Assembly: GCF_964204645.1 (NCBI RefSeq)
Contig: NC_134026.1
Coordinates: 10,936,450-11,000,449, forward strand
Length of the DNA stretch: 64,000 nucleotides
Direction of reading: 5' to 3'
DNA from: Tubulanus polymorphus
Lineage: Eukaryota > Nemertea > Palaeonemertea > Tubulaniformes > Tubulanidae
Within the stretch, counting starts at the first letter, position 1. Each line of letters starts with the position of its first letter. A program made the position numbers and the translations under genes. Below, in pieces: positions 11,420-19,922 of the stretch. A model generated the notes under the pieces. The model was not told the DNA's origin and did not search any database. It was given only the letters and a program-made list of their open reading frames with translations.

Positions 11420-11788
11420 TTAATCCATTTTTTTTATTATCAATTTTGGAATTTCAGAAGTACTTTCATTTTTGATAGCAGTTGGTTCAGAATTACTAAT
11501 ATCATGAATTTTATTTGATTTCTTATACCAATTACACCCAATCAAAATGAATACAATTACAAATCCAACTGTAAAATATAAATATTTATCAAATATTCTA
11601 CTATCAGAAGGAGTAGAAATAACAATATTTTCACCATTTTTATTAACATTTTTATTACTTATTTTTTCTTTTACAGCTTTTTTATATTCTTGTGATTTAA
11701 TTCCTAATTGTCGAGACCATTCAATTTGTTTCTGAGTTCTCGGTTTTTTCTTCACAGTTAATTCCTTCACTTCTTTCACCTCGCTCAT
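11420..11788 (-). CDS. Polinton small membrane-anchored protein (122 aa)
   Basis: Basic N-terminus (KKKPRTQKQIEWSRQLGIKSQEYKKAVKEK) followed by one clear membrane segment near residues 70-90 (LYFTVGFVIVFILIGCNWY) and a polar tail. The start overlaps the end of the upstream gene (11721-12326) by 68 bp in another frame, typical of compact viral genomes. The promoter module here is weak (A-rich, then TAATAAATG). No family was recognised; a virion membrane or packaging accessory role is conceivable but unsupported. Confidence 0.65.
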   Translation of the reverse strand: MSEVKEVKELTVKKKPRTQKQIEWSRQLGIKSQEYKKAVKEKISNKNVNKNGENIVISTPSDSRIFDKYLYFTVGFVIVFILIGCNWYKKSNKIHDISNSEPTAIKNESTSEIPKLIIKKMD

Positions 11789-12326
11789 TTATTATAGAAA
11801 TATTTTTACTTTCAATATTTGAAAATGTTATAACCCCAGTTGATAATAATGTCATAAATCCACCTAATTGAAATGATAAATATCCAATCCATTTATTTAA
11901 TTCAGTCATAACTAAATAATCATTTTTTAAATCGGAATATAATCTATTTTCATCTTCAATTGGTAGTATATAATTACATAATTTACTATAACCTTTTACT
12001 ACATTTTCTGATATCGCGTCATTAATTTTAGCTGTTCTCGCGGCTTCATAAATCTTAAATAATCTAATAATTTCAACTGATTTCATTGTATCTAATTCAT
12101 TATAAGTTAAATTTTTATCGACAAATTTTTTACATTTTCCAGATGCTATTAATATTTCTAATTGATGTTTGCAATAAAGATAATATTCATAATTATTATT
12201 TGTTGTAACATTATTTAAAACACCATCATCTGGAATTAGTTTGTTTTCTGTTATTCCTAAATCATCTAAAGTTTTTTCAATTGGAACATCACCATCTTTA
12301 GATTTTATTTTCTTTTCACCTCCCAT
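11721..12326 (-). CDS. Polinton hypothetical protein with one membrane segment (201 aa)
   Basis: Starts MGGEKKIKSKDGD behind a strong T-run/TATAAATG module. The middle is helical and charged. A hydrophobic segment near residues 149-172 (YLSFQLGGFMTLLSTGVITF) precedes an acidic tail. It overlaps the next gene downstream. Position near the left end, beyond the ATPase, is typical for element-specific accessory genes. I do not recognise the family. Confidence 0.7.
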   Translation of the reverse strand: MGGEKKIKSKDGDVPIEKTLDDLGITENKLIPDDGVLNNVTTNNNYEYYLYCKHQLEILIASGKCKKFVDKNLTYNELDTMKSVEIIRLFKIYEAARTAKINDAISENVVKGYSKLCNYILPIEDENRLYSDLKNDYLVMTELNKWIGYLSFQLGGFMTLLSTGVITFSNIESKNISIINERGERSEGINCEEKTENSETN

Positions 12327-12347
12327 TTATATAACAAAAAAATTAAT
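12324..12347 (-). promoter_or_regulatory. Late-promoter-like module (201-aa gene)
   Basis: Minus strand: AATTTTTTTG, then TTATATAAATGGG. T-run to ATG distance is as in the other genes. Confidence 0.6.
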
Positions 12348-12354
12348 TGTGTGA

Positions 12355-12605
12355 TGTTGCAACTAGAATTTAACTAGAATGTAACTAGAATTCAACTAGA
12401 TTAACAAGCTTGTTGAAATATTGTTGTTTTTGTTTATTTCTAGTTAAATCTAGTTGATTTTTGTTTCAACTACTAACAACTAGAATTCAACTAGAATGTA
12501 ACTAGAATTAAACTAGATTAACAAGCTAGTTAAAATATTGTTAAATCTATTTGATTTTTGTTACAACTACCAATAACTAGAATTCAACTAGATTAACAAA
12601 CTAAT
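12355..12605. repeat. AACTAGAAT iteron region between ATPase and 201-aa gene
   Basis: The only sizeable intergenic space on the packed minus-strand side (12327-12610). It holds two and a half copies of a roughly 110-bp unit. Within each, AACTAGAATNN motifs recur at 11-bp spacing (12369-12405, 12478-12515, 12575-12600), followed by AACTAGATTAACAAGCT. CTAG-centred 11-bp phasing is roughly one helical turn. This could be a protein-binding array, a replication or packaging signal, or a simple tandem expansion. Confidence 0.7.
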
Positions 12606-12610
12606 TGAAT

Positions 12611-13219
12611 TTAAATAAATTCATATTTAAATGGGTGTTGTAATCTAAATAGTAATTTTGATCTTTTAATATTTTTCAACTTATCCATATATTCATTATG
12701 TAAATCATGTGGAATAATATCATTTTCCTCAAGTGCATTTTTCATCGATTTTCTATCTTTATTGTAGAATAAAACTAGAAATCTAATGTTTTCGCTAAAG
12801 TCTTTAACAATTGAATTATATTTTTGATTTAAAACCCAAGTTGTTATCCCAAAATGTCTCCCAGAGAAAGCTAAATAGCATAACTCACTTTCTCTAACTT
12901 TTGAATCATGTAGATTAGCACAATCATCTATAATGAATAATGTATTTGATCCTTTATAAATATCAATTGCTATTTTAATACAATTATCTAAATTTTCTTT
13001 TACTGTTTTAGGATCTAATATAATAAATTTATTATTCCTAGTAATATTTCTATCATAAGTTTGATTAAATTCATATGTTGGACAAAATAATACTATATTA
13101 TGAAAATAGTTTTCATAAACAGTTTCTAATAAATTTAATATAAAATAAGTTTTTCCACAATTTGTTACACCAGAAATTAACATATTATGAGGCTCAAATA
13201 TGAATAATTCCTTATTCAT
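12611..13219 (-). CDS. Genome-packaging ATPase (FtsK/HerA type, A32-like)
   Basis: A 202-aa protein with Walker A GVTNCGKT at residues 17-24, Walker B LFIIDD at about 94-99 and a downstream SGRHFGITTWVLNQKY segment. That segment matches the conserved region after Walker B in the packaging ATPases of Polintons, adintoviruses, virophages and poxviruses (A32). In this family the enzyme uses ATP to drive DNA into the capsid. Length is normal. Its ATG directly abuts the stop of the integrase (13220), so the two genes are packed end to end. The upstream promoter module is weaker than most (A-rich, TATATAAATG). The frame is intact. Confidence 0.92.
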   Translation of the reverse strand: MNKELFIFEPHNMLISGVTNCGKTYFILNLLETVYENYFHNIVLFCPTYEFNQTYDRNITRNNKFIILDPKTVKENLDNCIKIAIDIYKGSNTLFIIDDCANLHDSKVRESELCYLAFSGRHFGITTWVLNQKYNSIVKDFSENIRFLVLFYNKDRKSMKNALEENDIIPHDLHNEYMDKLKNIKRSKLLFRLQHPFKYEFI

Positions 13220-14347
13220 TTATATATTTTTAATTTTACTTGATAATATCCATTCATTGAATTTATCTGGCCATCCAACCCATTTTACTAAAGAATATTT
13301 TTTTCTTTTAATAGTTTTTGTTTTTAATACTTTTTCAATTTTATATTCTTGTTCTAGATTTTCAGTAGTTAAACTTAATTCTTCTTCGTAAAAGTAGCCA
13401 TCAACTTCTTCACCATCTAAATCTTCTAATTTATAGACATATGGTTTTGTTGTTATTACCTTTTTTATTTTATATATTTCTCTAGTAAAATTTCGATCGT
13501 ATCCTTTATCAAATATCTTTTTATACTTAGAAATTCTAACATTTTGACCAACTTTAAATTTAGGTTCACCAAAATCATCTACAAGAAATGCTCCATATAA
13601 ATTATTCCAAACAATTTCAGCATTTTCAGGTTTTCTAGCATCAATAGGTTTCATTCCAATAGAAGAATGATAAGAATTATTATATCCTTCTATCAATTTT
13701 GGTAAAACATCAATCCATTTAAAAGTATTATTTGCTGTAAAATATTTCTACATTCTTGTTCTTAATGTTCTATTAAATCGTTCAACAACTGCTGCTTTTT
13801 TATCTGATTTTGTTGAAAAATATTTAATATTATGATTATCTAAGAGTTCATGAACAAGTGAATTATCAAACTCTTTTCCATCATCAAATTGTATTTTTTC
13901 TGGTTTTAGTTTATCATCCGAAAGAGATTTTCTTAAAACATTTGATGTTTGTTCAGCATCTTTTCTATAAAGTGGGAAGCTCCATACATAACGACTAAAA
14001 ATATCAATTATATTCAATAACCACCAATAATCATCATTATCTTTCTTAACATTTTTCATATCAATTAAATCTCCTTGCCACTGTTGATCTACATAACTTA
14101 CCATAGTTTTACGAGTTTTAGATTTTCTAACAATTTTTTTATGTGTTGTGTATGTTGGTTGTTCTAACATAAATTCATTTATATCTTTATATTTAATTAA
14201 ATTGTGTGGGATTATCTTATCTAATTTATCTTGTTTTACTTTACGCCATATATTTTTAGTAGAAGAATAAGCAACTGAACTCTCAGGGTTGTAATATAAA
14301 TTTCTTAAATATTGTTCTTTAGTATTAGGAGATTTTTTACCACCCAT
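13220..14347 (-). pseudogene. Polinton integrase with chromodomain, one in-frame stop
   Basis: One reading frame runs from 14347 to 13220 with a single TAG at 13748-13750 (top strand CTA). The N-terminal part has the rve catalytic core: WQGDLIDM (Asp93), IQFDDGKEF (Asp155) and VVERFNRT (Glu189), a D-D-35-E spacing. Beyond the stop come the SYHSSI / KPIDA segment, an SH3-like beta domain (VGQNVRISKYKK...YKLEDLDGEEVDGYFYEEEL) and a C-terminal chromodomain (YSLVKWVGWPDKFNEWILSSKI). In the family the stop position is normally an aromatic residue, so a single TGG-to-TAG change is the simplest cause. The enzyme integrates Polinton DNA with a 6-bp duplication. Frames match on both sides, so no indel is needed. 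Confidence 0.92.
13748..13750 (-). other. Premature TAG in the integrase frame
   Basis: In-frame with both halves; the only visible lesion of this gene. It could be a true mutation, a read error, or a readthrough stop. Confidence 0.85.
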
Positions 14348-14371
14348 TTATATACGCTTAATTTTAACTTT
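14345..14371 (-). promoter_or_regulatory. Upstream module of the integrase gene (weak)
   Basis: Minus strand: AAAATTAAGCG then TATATAAATGGG. TAAATG is conserved but the T-run is replaced by a mixed A/T stretch, suggesting a different expression class. Confidence 0.4.
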
Positions 14372-14377
14372 ATATTT

Positions 14378-15625
14378 CTAATATTGAATACTATCTAATT
14401 GTGAATTTACTATATTTAATTGTGCATCAGATATAATATAAATGTGCATTTTAAAATTTTTGATTCCTTTATTCTTTGTCATGAATAATTGTATTCCATC
14501 TTTAGTGTTCTGTAGTTTTTTCCCAGAACCATGTAATGAATTATCCTCTGTTGTTCTAAAATCTAACCATAATGCATATTTACTACCGGTATAATAATCA
14601 ATTTGATTAATATTACAATTTTCAAATGATTTTACTTTTTCATTCATAAAATGTTTTCTAATTTCTGGCCATTGATCTATCATTCTCATTCCTTGACAAA
14701 ATATTTTATTTGCTATTCCTTCGATAGTTATTTCTACTTTTGTTATTTCAGGATTATAATAATTATCAACATTTATTGCGCCATTAGTATATGTTGCAAT
14801 GGTAAAAAATATTAATATACCTTTAATAGATCTTCTTGGGAAGTTAATATTCTCATTAATTATTTCATCATTTGCATTAATAGTTACGGTTTTAAATTTA
14901 TCAATATAATCATATAATAATGAAAATCCTTGATTGTATTTAGTTTGAATTATACTTGAAATATTTTCATCAGTTACTGTATCATATTCTAAACATATAT
15001 TCGATAATTTATAACTCATATCTTTATTAACGCTAGATAATACAATTTCATTTACAGGAGCAAATGTTATTTCGAATATAACGTCTTCTTGAATTGCGTA
15101 TTTATATAAAGGTGCATTATTATTTATCAATTCAAAATCTAATGGAATTTTATATTTGCTTCCATATATACTTTTTATCAATTTATCTACAGCATTAGTT
15201 AATATTGCGCTATTAGCTTCTGATCTTAATTTATTTTGGTTTTCTGATTGGATGCCTTGAAATATCATATTATTTCTATTTTCTTTAGTTAACCATAAAT
15301 CTTTATAATGCATAAATAAATTATAATCATCTAATGAGAAAACTGTTTCCGGACCAATCTTTATTGTTAACTTTTTAATCAAATATCTTCCAACATTATC
15401 AACAACATAATTATTATTATTACCGATTACTTTTATATCGGCCGATAAATAAATACTATTTGGAACATAAAAAGTATTTTTTGTTAATCTAGGAATTCTA
15501 ACGTATAAAGTTTCATCGGGATTAATATTTGAAGGGTTATGAGTAATTATACGATGTGATCTTTCTGCTTTAATAGCATAAGATATTCTAGAAATCTTAG
15601 AAGGATTGATATAACTCCCACTCAT
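14378..15625 (-). CDS. Major capsid protein candidate (double jelly-roll, hexon-like)
   Basis: A 415-aa, beta-rich protein without membrane segments. The C-terminal region (SKYALWLDFRTTEDNSLHGSGK, then KGIQLFMTKNKG and MHIYIISDAQLNIVN) resembles the end of Polinton/adintovirus major capsid proteins. The N-terminal part (VRIPRLTKNTFYVPNSIYLSADIKV) fits the first strands of such folds. The family forms pseudo-hexameric capsomers of an icosahedral shell. The gene sits in the morphogenesis block beside the integrase and ATPase, and has one of the best promoter modules of the element. The frame is intact. Assignment rests on my memory of the family; a structure prediction should show two stacked jelly rolls. 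Confidence 0.75.
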   Translation of the reverse strand: MSGSYINPSKISRISYAIKAERSHRIITHNPSNINPDETLYVRIPRLTKNTFYVPNSIYLSADIKVIGNNNNYVVDNVGRYLIKKLTIKIGPETVFSLDDYNLFMHYKDLWLTKENRNNMIFQGIQSENQNKLRSEANSAILTNAVDKLIKSIYGSKYKIPLDFELINNNAPLYKYAIQEDVIFEITFAPVNEIVLSSVNKDMSYKLSNICLEYDTVTDENISSIIQTKYNQGFSLLYDYIDKFKTVTINANDEIINENINFPRRSIKGILIFFTIATYTNGAINVDNYYNPEITKVEITIEGIANKIFCQGMRMIDQWPEIRKHFMNEKVKSFENCNINQIDYYTGSKYALWLDFRTTEDNSLHGSGKKLQNTKDGIQLFMTKNKGIKNFKMHIYIISDAQLNIVNSQLDSIQY

Positions 15626-15647
15626 TTATTTAACAAAAAAATTAATT
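15623..15647 (-). promoter_or_regulatory. Late-promoter-like module (major capsid gene)
   Basis: Minus strand: TTAATTTTTTTG, TTAAATAAATGAG. A strong match to the shared pattern. Confidence 0.65.
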
Positions 15648-17109
15648 ATTTATTTTTTATTATGTTTACTAACCCAAAAATAATTGCACTTACAACTGTA
15701 ATTAAAAATAAAATAATATGTTCAGCAGCAAAGTTAATAATGTTTCCTGCAGATTTCAATATAAAACCAACAATTGATGCAATAACTCCTGGTAAAGCTG
15801 CAGCAGATTTCTTTGATAGTTCCCATAAATATTTTGCTAATTTCTTTAAACCATCTTTAACTTTATCTTGTATAGAATTATTATCATTCGGGGGTTTATC
15901 CGGTTTATTGGGAGTGGGAGTAGATTTCAAAGCATTTGATATAGCTAAACCAATTGTTGTAAATAACATAGTTACAGCTGTTAGAATTGAAAGAATTGTT
16001 ATTCCTTCTAACTTAAATAATAATTTTATTCTATCTTTCAATGATATTTCAGAATTTGGTTTTATTAGATATCTTTTAAAAACATCTTTTAACCTTTTAA
16101 AATTATTACCATATTCTTTTAATAATATATCTCTTTCTTCTTTCTGTAATTCTATATTATATTTTAAATCATCAATTTCTTTTTCTAAACGTAATTCTTT
16201 TTGCCTATATTCTATTTCTTCAATAACTTTATTATCTCTATCTAATTTCAATTGTTCTATTTCTTCATTTTTATCAGTTAATTCTTTTTCTAAAGTTCTA
16301 ATTTTAAAATCTATTATACTTTTATCATGTGCAATTTTATCAGATGCAAGCCTTATACTAATAATCTCTCTAATTGCTTTATCAGAAAATATATTTAAAT
16401 TTTCTAATTCTTGATCTGTTGCATCAAGTAATCCCTTCGGTAAAATTTTTTCAGTTTGAACTTCTCTTGAATTAGGTCTACTAGTTTTGGAATTAATAAC
16501 TTCTTTAGTAATTGTTTCTGTTTCTAAATTTTCATTAATTATCTTAAAAAATTTAGCATTTCTTTGTTTAAATTCTTTAAAATTAACAGTTCTTTCTTTT
16601 TTTGTAACATCAGTTATAACATCATTATTGATTTTCTTAATTCTAGATGGTTCTAATAAATTAGAAGTTGATTGTGTTATTATTTTATCGTTACTTTTAA
16701 TATTTAAAATAATAAAATAATAGTCGCCTTTCAATTTCCAATAATAAACGCCATTTAAATATTTCAAATCTTTTGCCAATTTATCCATACCTTTATCTGT
16801 TATATTGAAACCAGATTCTTTTAATATTGGTTTAAATTCATCAGTAATTTCATCATAATTTAATTCTTTATTTATTAAACCTGGGACTAAATTTTCAGCA
16901 CGTATTTTCGATCTAGCTCCTTTAATATATTCATTTGTTGATTGTGGTTTAGAACCAGGAACAACTTCGGGTGTATTTAAATTAGAATTATATGCTGTTT
17001 TATTATCATTACTATAACTTGTTTCACTAAAATCAAGTGGTTGTTCATCACTTATACCAGGTTCATCTAAAGGATCCACCAATGGAAAACCTTCTCCACC
17101 TTCTGCCAT
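15646..17109 (-). CDS. Polinton coiled-coil protein with C-terminal membrane segments (487 aa)
   Basis: Acidic, low-complexity N-terminus (about 1-70), a globular part, then a long charged coiled coil (roughly 255-330, e.g. RTLEKELTDKNEEIEQLKL). This is followed by hydrophobic segments near 365-395 (SILTAVTMLFTTIGLAIS) and 437-487 (LPGVIASIVGFILKSAG... and IILFLITVVSAIIFGLV), with a Pro/Asn-rich linker between. The membrane end closely resembles hypothetical proteins common in cnidarian and other invertebrate Polintons. Function is unknown; size and position among capsid genes suggest a virion or membrane-associated structural role. Strong promoter module; intact. The 250-aa plus-strand frame here is its antisense shadow. 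Confidence 0.8.
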   Translation of the reverse strand: MAEGGEGFPLVDPLDEPGISDEQPLDFSETSYSNDNKTAYNSNLNTPEVVPGSKPQSTNEYIKGARSKIRAENLVPGLINKELNYDEITDEFKPILKESGFNITDKGMDKLAKDLKYLNGVYYWKLKGDYYFIILNIKSNDKIITQSTSNLLEPSRIKKINNDVITDVTKKERTVNFKEFKQRNAKFFKIINENLETETITKEVINSKTSRPNSREVQTEKILPKGLLDATDQELENLNIFSDKAIREIISIRLASDKIAHDKSIIDFKIRTLEKELTDKNEEIEQLKLDRDNKVIEEIEYRQKELRLEKEIDDLKYNIELQKEERDILLKEYGNNFKRLKDVFKRYLIKPNSEISLKDRIKLLFKLEGITILSILTAVTMLFTTIGLAISNALKSTPTPNKPDKPPNDNNSIQDKVKDGLKKLAKYLWELSKKSAAALPGVIASIVGFILKSAGNIINFAAEHIILFLITVVSAIIFGLVNIIKNK

Positions 17110-17130
17110 TTACATAATAAAAAAATTAAA
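17107..17130 (-). promoter_or_regulatory. Late-promoter-like module (487-aa gene)
   Basis: Minus strand: TTAATTTTTTTA, TTATGTAAATGGC; TGTAAATG instead of ATAAATG. Confidence 0.6.
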
Positions 17131-18451
17131 ATTTAAAATATAATATTCCTCCGATTACAATTCCTATATAAGTAAAAGCTAATTTAGTATTTTCATGGTA
17201 TTTATTATCATTATCAGTTTTAATTATATCATGTTGAATATTATCAGTTTTAATATTTTCTGTAGTATTGGAATCTTTTATTTTGGAATCATTATTTAAT
17301 TTGATATTATTAGTTTTAGTTTCAGTTGATTGAATGTGTTTTTTATTTTTTTCACCTTCCATTAATTTTGGAGCAGTGATAATCTTTTTATTTATATCAT
17401 TCAATCCAAATGAATTATTTATTGTTGCAGTTTTAATTAGATTATTATAACCAATTATATTTCCCATCTTTAATACTAAATCATTAGAAATAATAAATAG
17501 ATTAGGGCCTATACAATAATTTAATCTAATATGTGATTTATCTAAATAATTTTGATATCTTACAATGTTTTCTGGAATCGATCTATTTTTATCATTATGA
17601 ATTGAATCTTCAAATAATACTTTGAATTGTTTCTGCGCATCAAATGAAGTGTTATCATTTCCAATTATTGGGGATCTTGTTTCAACTTGCGCACCTAGAA
17701 TACATATCAAATAAGTTCTAATAGATTGATTTATTCTTTGTATTCCAGCTTTAGTAAAACCTTCACTATTTTCTAAAATGAAATTAACCCAACCATTATT
17801 GTTTTGTTGTTGTATATTATTATAATATTTTGGTAATTCATTCCAATTTAGTGTTCTTATATCTGAATTTGTCATTATTTTTCCAAATTCTTTAGTATAT
17901 AATATTCCTAATCCACCCATTGTTCCAATTTTTGCTCTAAAATCTTTATTTGAATTAATATTAAATTCATTACATATTTTATAAAACTTAGAAAAATTAA
18001 TATTATTATTCAATTCTTTAAAATATTTTGAACCTGGTAAAGGACATTCTAATTCATCTAATATTAATTTTATTTGAAAATATGTATGAAATCTAAAAAG
18101 TGATAACATCAATGGTAAACTTGGTTTGTTTAAATGATCATTCCAACTAATTCCACATCCTGTTGTTGCGCAATAAACAGCGAAATTTAATTGGTTCTGC
18201 CAATACTTCATATTAGATTTTGATAACCATTGTTTTGCCTCATTTAAATTTTTGAAATTAATTGTATACACATGAAATATATTTTCCATCTTTACATGAA
18301 AATTATTACTTTCAGTAACATAAATATATAAATCAATTAATGAATTTAAAACTTCATTTCTATATGTAATATCTTTATTAAAATCTATTGCTGGAATATT
18401 ATATTTAATTGATTTATTATATTGGAAAGCTTTTGGAAAACTATCGACCAT
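17126..18451 (-). CDS. Conserved Polinton protein of unknown function (441 aa)
   Basis: The core contains LNFAVYCATTGCGISWNDHL, IRTYLICILGAQVETRSPI and FDAQKQFKVLFEDSI. These are strongly conserved segments of a hypothetical protein that recurs in invertebrate Polintons. After a Lys/Asn/Thr-rich linker (about 365-420) there is one C-terminal membrane anchor (LAFTYIGIVIGGILYFKF). The start follows a strong promoter module. A virion protein is plausible from its place between capsid genes, but no motif shows its activity. The two conserved cysteines in CATTGCG might merit a look for catalytic or disulfide roles. The frame is intact. Confidence 0.8.
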   Translation of the reverse strand: MVDSFPKAFQYNKSIKYNIPAIDFNKDITYRNEVLNSLIDLYIYVTESNNFHVKMENIFHVYTINFKNLNEAKQWLSKSNMKYWQNQLNFAVYCATTGCGISWNDHLNKPSLPLMLSLFRFHTYFQIKLILDELECPLPGSKYFKELNNNINFSKFYKICNEFNINSNKDFRAKIGTMGGLGILYTKEFGKIMTNSDIRTLNWNELPKYYNNIQQQNNNGWVNFILENSEGFTKAGIQRINQSIRTYLICILGAQVETRSPIIGNDNTSFDAQKQFKVLFEDSIHNDKNRSIPENIVRYQNYLDKSHIRLNYCIGPNLFIISNDLVLKMGNIIGYNNLIKTATINNSFGLNDINKKIITAPKLMEGEKNKKHIQSTETKTNNIKLNNDSKIKDSNTTENIKTDNIQHDIIKTDNDNKYHENTKLAFTYIGIVIGGILYFKF

Positions 18452-18471
18452 TTATATAACTAAAAAATTAA
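18449..18471 (-). promoter_or_regulatory. Late-promoter-like module (441-aa gene)
   Basis: Minus strand: TTAATTTTTTAG, TTATATAAATGG. Confidence 0.6.
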
Positions 18472-18900
18472 TAATTTATTAATTCTTTTAATAATTTATC
18501 TTGTTCTTCAACTGTTATATGACCATTTAAACTTATGATATAATCTAGTGTGTTCTTTAATTTATTAATTTCTTTTATATTAGTTTTAATTTTTTCTTTA
18601 TTACTTTTTATATTTAATTTTGAACTTATACCGGTTAAAACACTTGAACTTAATCCTAACACACCAATTGATATAGCTAAAGGTGTTAATGGACTGAATA
18701 TTGCTAAAATGTTATTACAGAACTAATTGTAACCGAACCACTTATAATCAAATAATATATAATTTTACTTTTTAAATATTTTTTCTTTTTAACTTTTAAG
18801 TCACTTTCAAATTCTAATATTTGTTTTCTAAATATGTTTTTAATTTAGTTTTATTTATATCATGAGGAATAATATCAATACTATCAACTTTATCTTCCAT
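18468..18900 (-). pseudogene. Small Polinton membrane protein, frameshifted
   Basis: The start ATG (18898-18900) follows a strong promoter module. Translation gives MEDKVDSIDIIPHDINKT and then shifts frame near 18820 into a Lys-rich stretch followed by a hydrophobic segment (IIYYLIISGSVTISSVITF). It shifts again near 18715 into FSPLTPLAISIGVLGLSSSVLTGISSKL and ends in a helical tail (18468-18662, 64 aa). The arrangement (Lys-rich helix, two hydrophobic segments, helical C-terminus ending GHITVEEQDKLLKEL) matches a small protein common in invertebrate Polintons. At least two indels are needed, so it is probably dead here. Confidence 0.7.
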
Positions 18901-18922
18901 TTATTTAGCAAAAAAAATTACT
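18898..18922 (-). promoter_or_regulatory. Late-promoter-like module (frameshifted small gene)
   Basis: Minus strand: GTAATTTTTTTTG, CTAAATAAATGG. The module is preserved although the gene is broken. Confidence 0.6.
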
Positions 18923-18924
18923 AA

Positions 18925-19316
18925 TTAGTAAAACTTATAAGCAACAAATATAACAATAACTGTTCCACCTAAAATCCAAATTATTTCATATTTCTGTTGT
19001 TCTTTACTTGGGGTATAATAATCTGATAATGTAGGTTTGTATAGATGTAATTTTTCTTTATTTGTTACGGCGTTATATAATCTCTATGTGAGATCTTCTG
19101 ATCATATAATTCTTTATTGATGTAATCCATATAGTTTTGTCGTTTTTCTCTATATTCTTCTGCAGCTTTATTGTATTTCTCTAACGCTAAGTTATGTCTT
19201 CTTTGTTCTCCTAATGAACTATTTTTATCAATATGCTTAAATAAATAACCACCACCAGTAAATGCTAAAGCGTTAACAATTGCCGATCCTATAATAGTTA
19301 TAATTGCAGAAGCCAT
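18925..19316 (-). pseudogene. Small Polinton protein with C-terminal anchor, one frameshift
   Basis: The first frame (19065-19316) gives a Gly/Ala-rich hydrophobic start (MASAIITIIGSAIVNALAFTGGGYLF) and a charged helix (LEKYNKAAEEYREKRQNYMDYINKEL). A shift at a TATATA run (about 19073-19079) leads into the second frame, which has LSDYYTPSKEQQKYEIIWI and a membrane segment ending near 18928. The LSDYYxPSxEQ motif plus terminal anchor is conserved in a family of small invertebrate Polinton proteins. A two-base change in a TA repeat is an easy slippage mutation or a sequencing error, so the gene may be intact in other copies. Confidence 0.75.
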
Positions 19317-19337
19317 TTATTTAGCAAAAAAATTATG
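19314..19337 (-). promoter_or_regulatory. Late-promoter-like module (small anchored gene)
   Basis: Minus strand: ATAATTTTTTTG, CTAAATAAATGG. Confidence 0.6.
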
Positions 19338-19340
19338 CAT

Positions 19341-19562
19341 TTATATAGGAGGAATATATTTTTGTTTTTCCAAATAATCAATTGTTAAATTAGATAAAGT
19401 AACTGCTAACGTTAATTTTAAAATATCATTTATATCAAATCTATCAACATTAACACTTCCCATTTTGAATACTTTTTTTAATACCATTGAATAACCAACA
19501 GTTCCAACTGATAGTAAGGCGCCATTATATAATCCAGTTATTATCCACTTATTATCACTCAT
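19341..19562 (-). CDS. Small Polinton membrane protein (73 aa)
   Basis: MSDNKWIITGLYNGALLSVGTVGYSMVLKKVFKMGSVNVDRFDINDILKL... has a hydrophobic Gly-rich N-terminal segment (GALLSVGTVGYSMVL) and a second mildly hydrophobic helix (LTLAVTLSNLTIDYL). The pattern GTVGYS...KVFKMGS...FDxxDxxKL and a Pro-containing end are conserved in a short protein present in many invertebrate Polintons. Intact, with a strong promoter module. Probable virion or host-membrane protein; activity unknown. Confidence 0.75.
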   Translation of the reverse strand: MSDNKWIITGLYNGALLSVGTVGYSMVLKKVFKMGSVNVDRFDINDILKLTLAVTLSNLTIDYLEKQKYIPPI

Positions 19563-19582
19563 TTATTTATCAAAAAAATTAC
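19560..19582 (-). promoter_or_regulatory. Late-promoter-like module (73-aa gene)
   Basis: Minus strand: GTAATTTTTTTG, ATAAATAAATGAG. Confidence 0.6.
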
Positions 19583-19922
19583 TATCATCAAAATATTTAG
19601 TTATCTTATTTATGATTAATTCAACATTTATTTCATTACTACTTTGATGATTATCATATATTTCAATTATTATTTTTTTAATATCATCGATGATAAAATC
19701 TTCATCTAATTCATAAAATCTTAAAGATTCTCTAATTAAATTAGTAATCTTTTCTATATTTAAAGTTTCTTTATCTATTGTTGTTTCATACTCAAATGTT
19801 GTTTCATTAGAAAATGTAATATTTTTGATGTGTGTAATTACATCATTAATGTTAAATTTCATTTCTTTCTCACGTTTAAAATCAAACCCAAAACATATGC
19901 TCGGCCCAACAGTTATATTCAT
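19563..19922 (-). CDS. Polinton hypothetical protein (119 aa)
   Basis: Acidic, helical protein without membrane segments (MNITVGPSICFGFDFKREKEMKF...; rich in Ile, Asp, Glu). Its ATG lies behind the promoter module and overlaps the end of the penton gene by four bases. Its own stop overlaps the promoter of the 73-aa gene. No family was recognised. It may be an element-specific regulatory or assembly factor. Confidence 0.65.
   Translation of the reverse strand: MNITVGPSICFGFDFKREKEMKFNINDVITHIKNITFSNETTFEYETTIDKETLNIEKITNLIRESLRFYELDEDFIIDDIKKIIIEIYDNHQSSNEINVELIINKITKYFDDSNFFDK

Noticed and set aside
15662-16414. 250-aa plus-strand open frame
   Set aside because: It is the antisense of the well-supported 487-aa Polinton gene; its Ser/Ile/Leu-rich composition is that of an AT-rich shadow frame.
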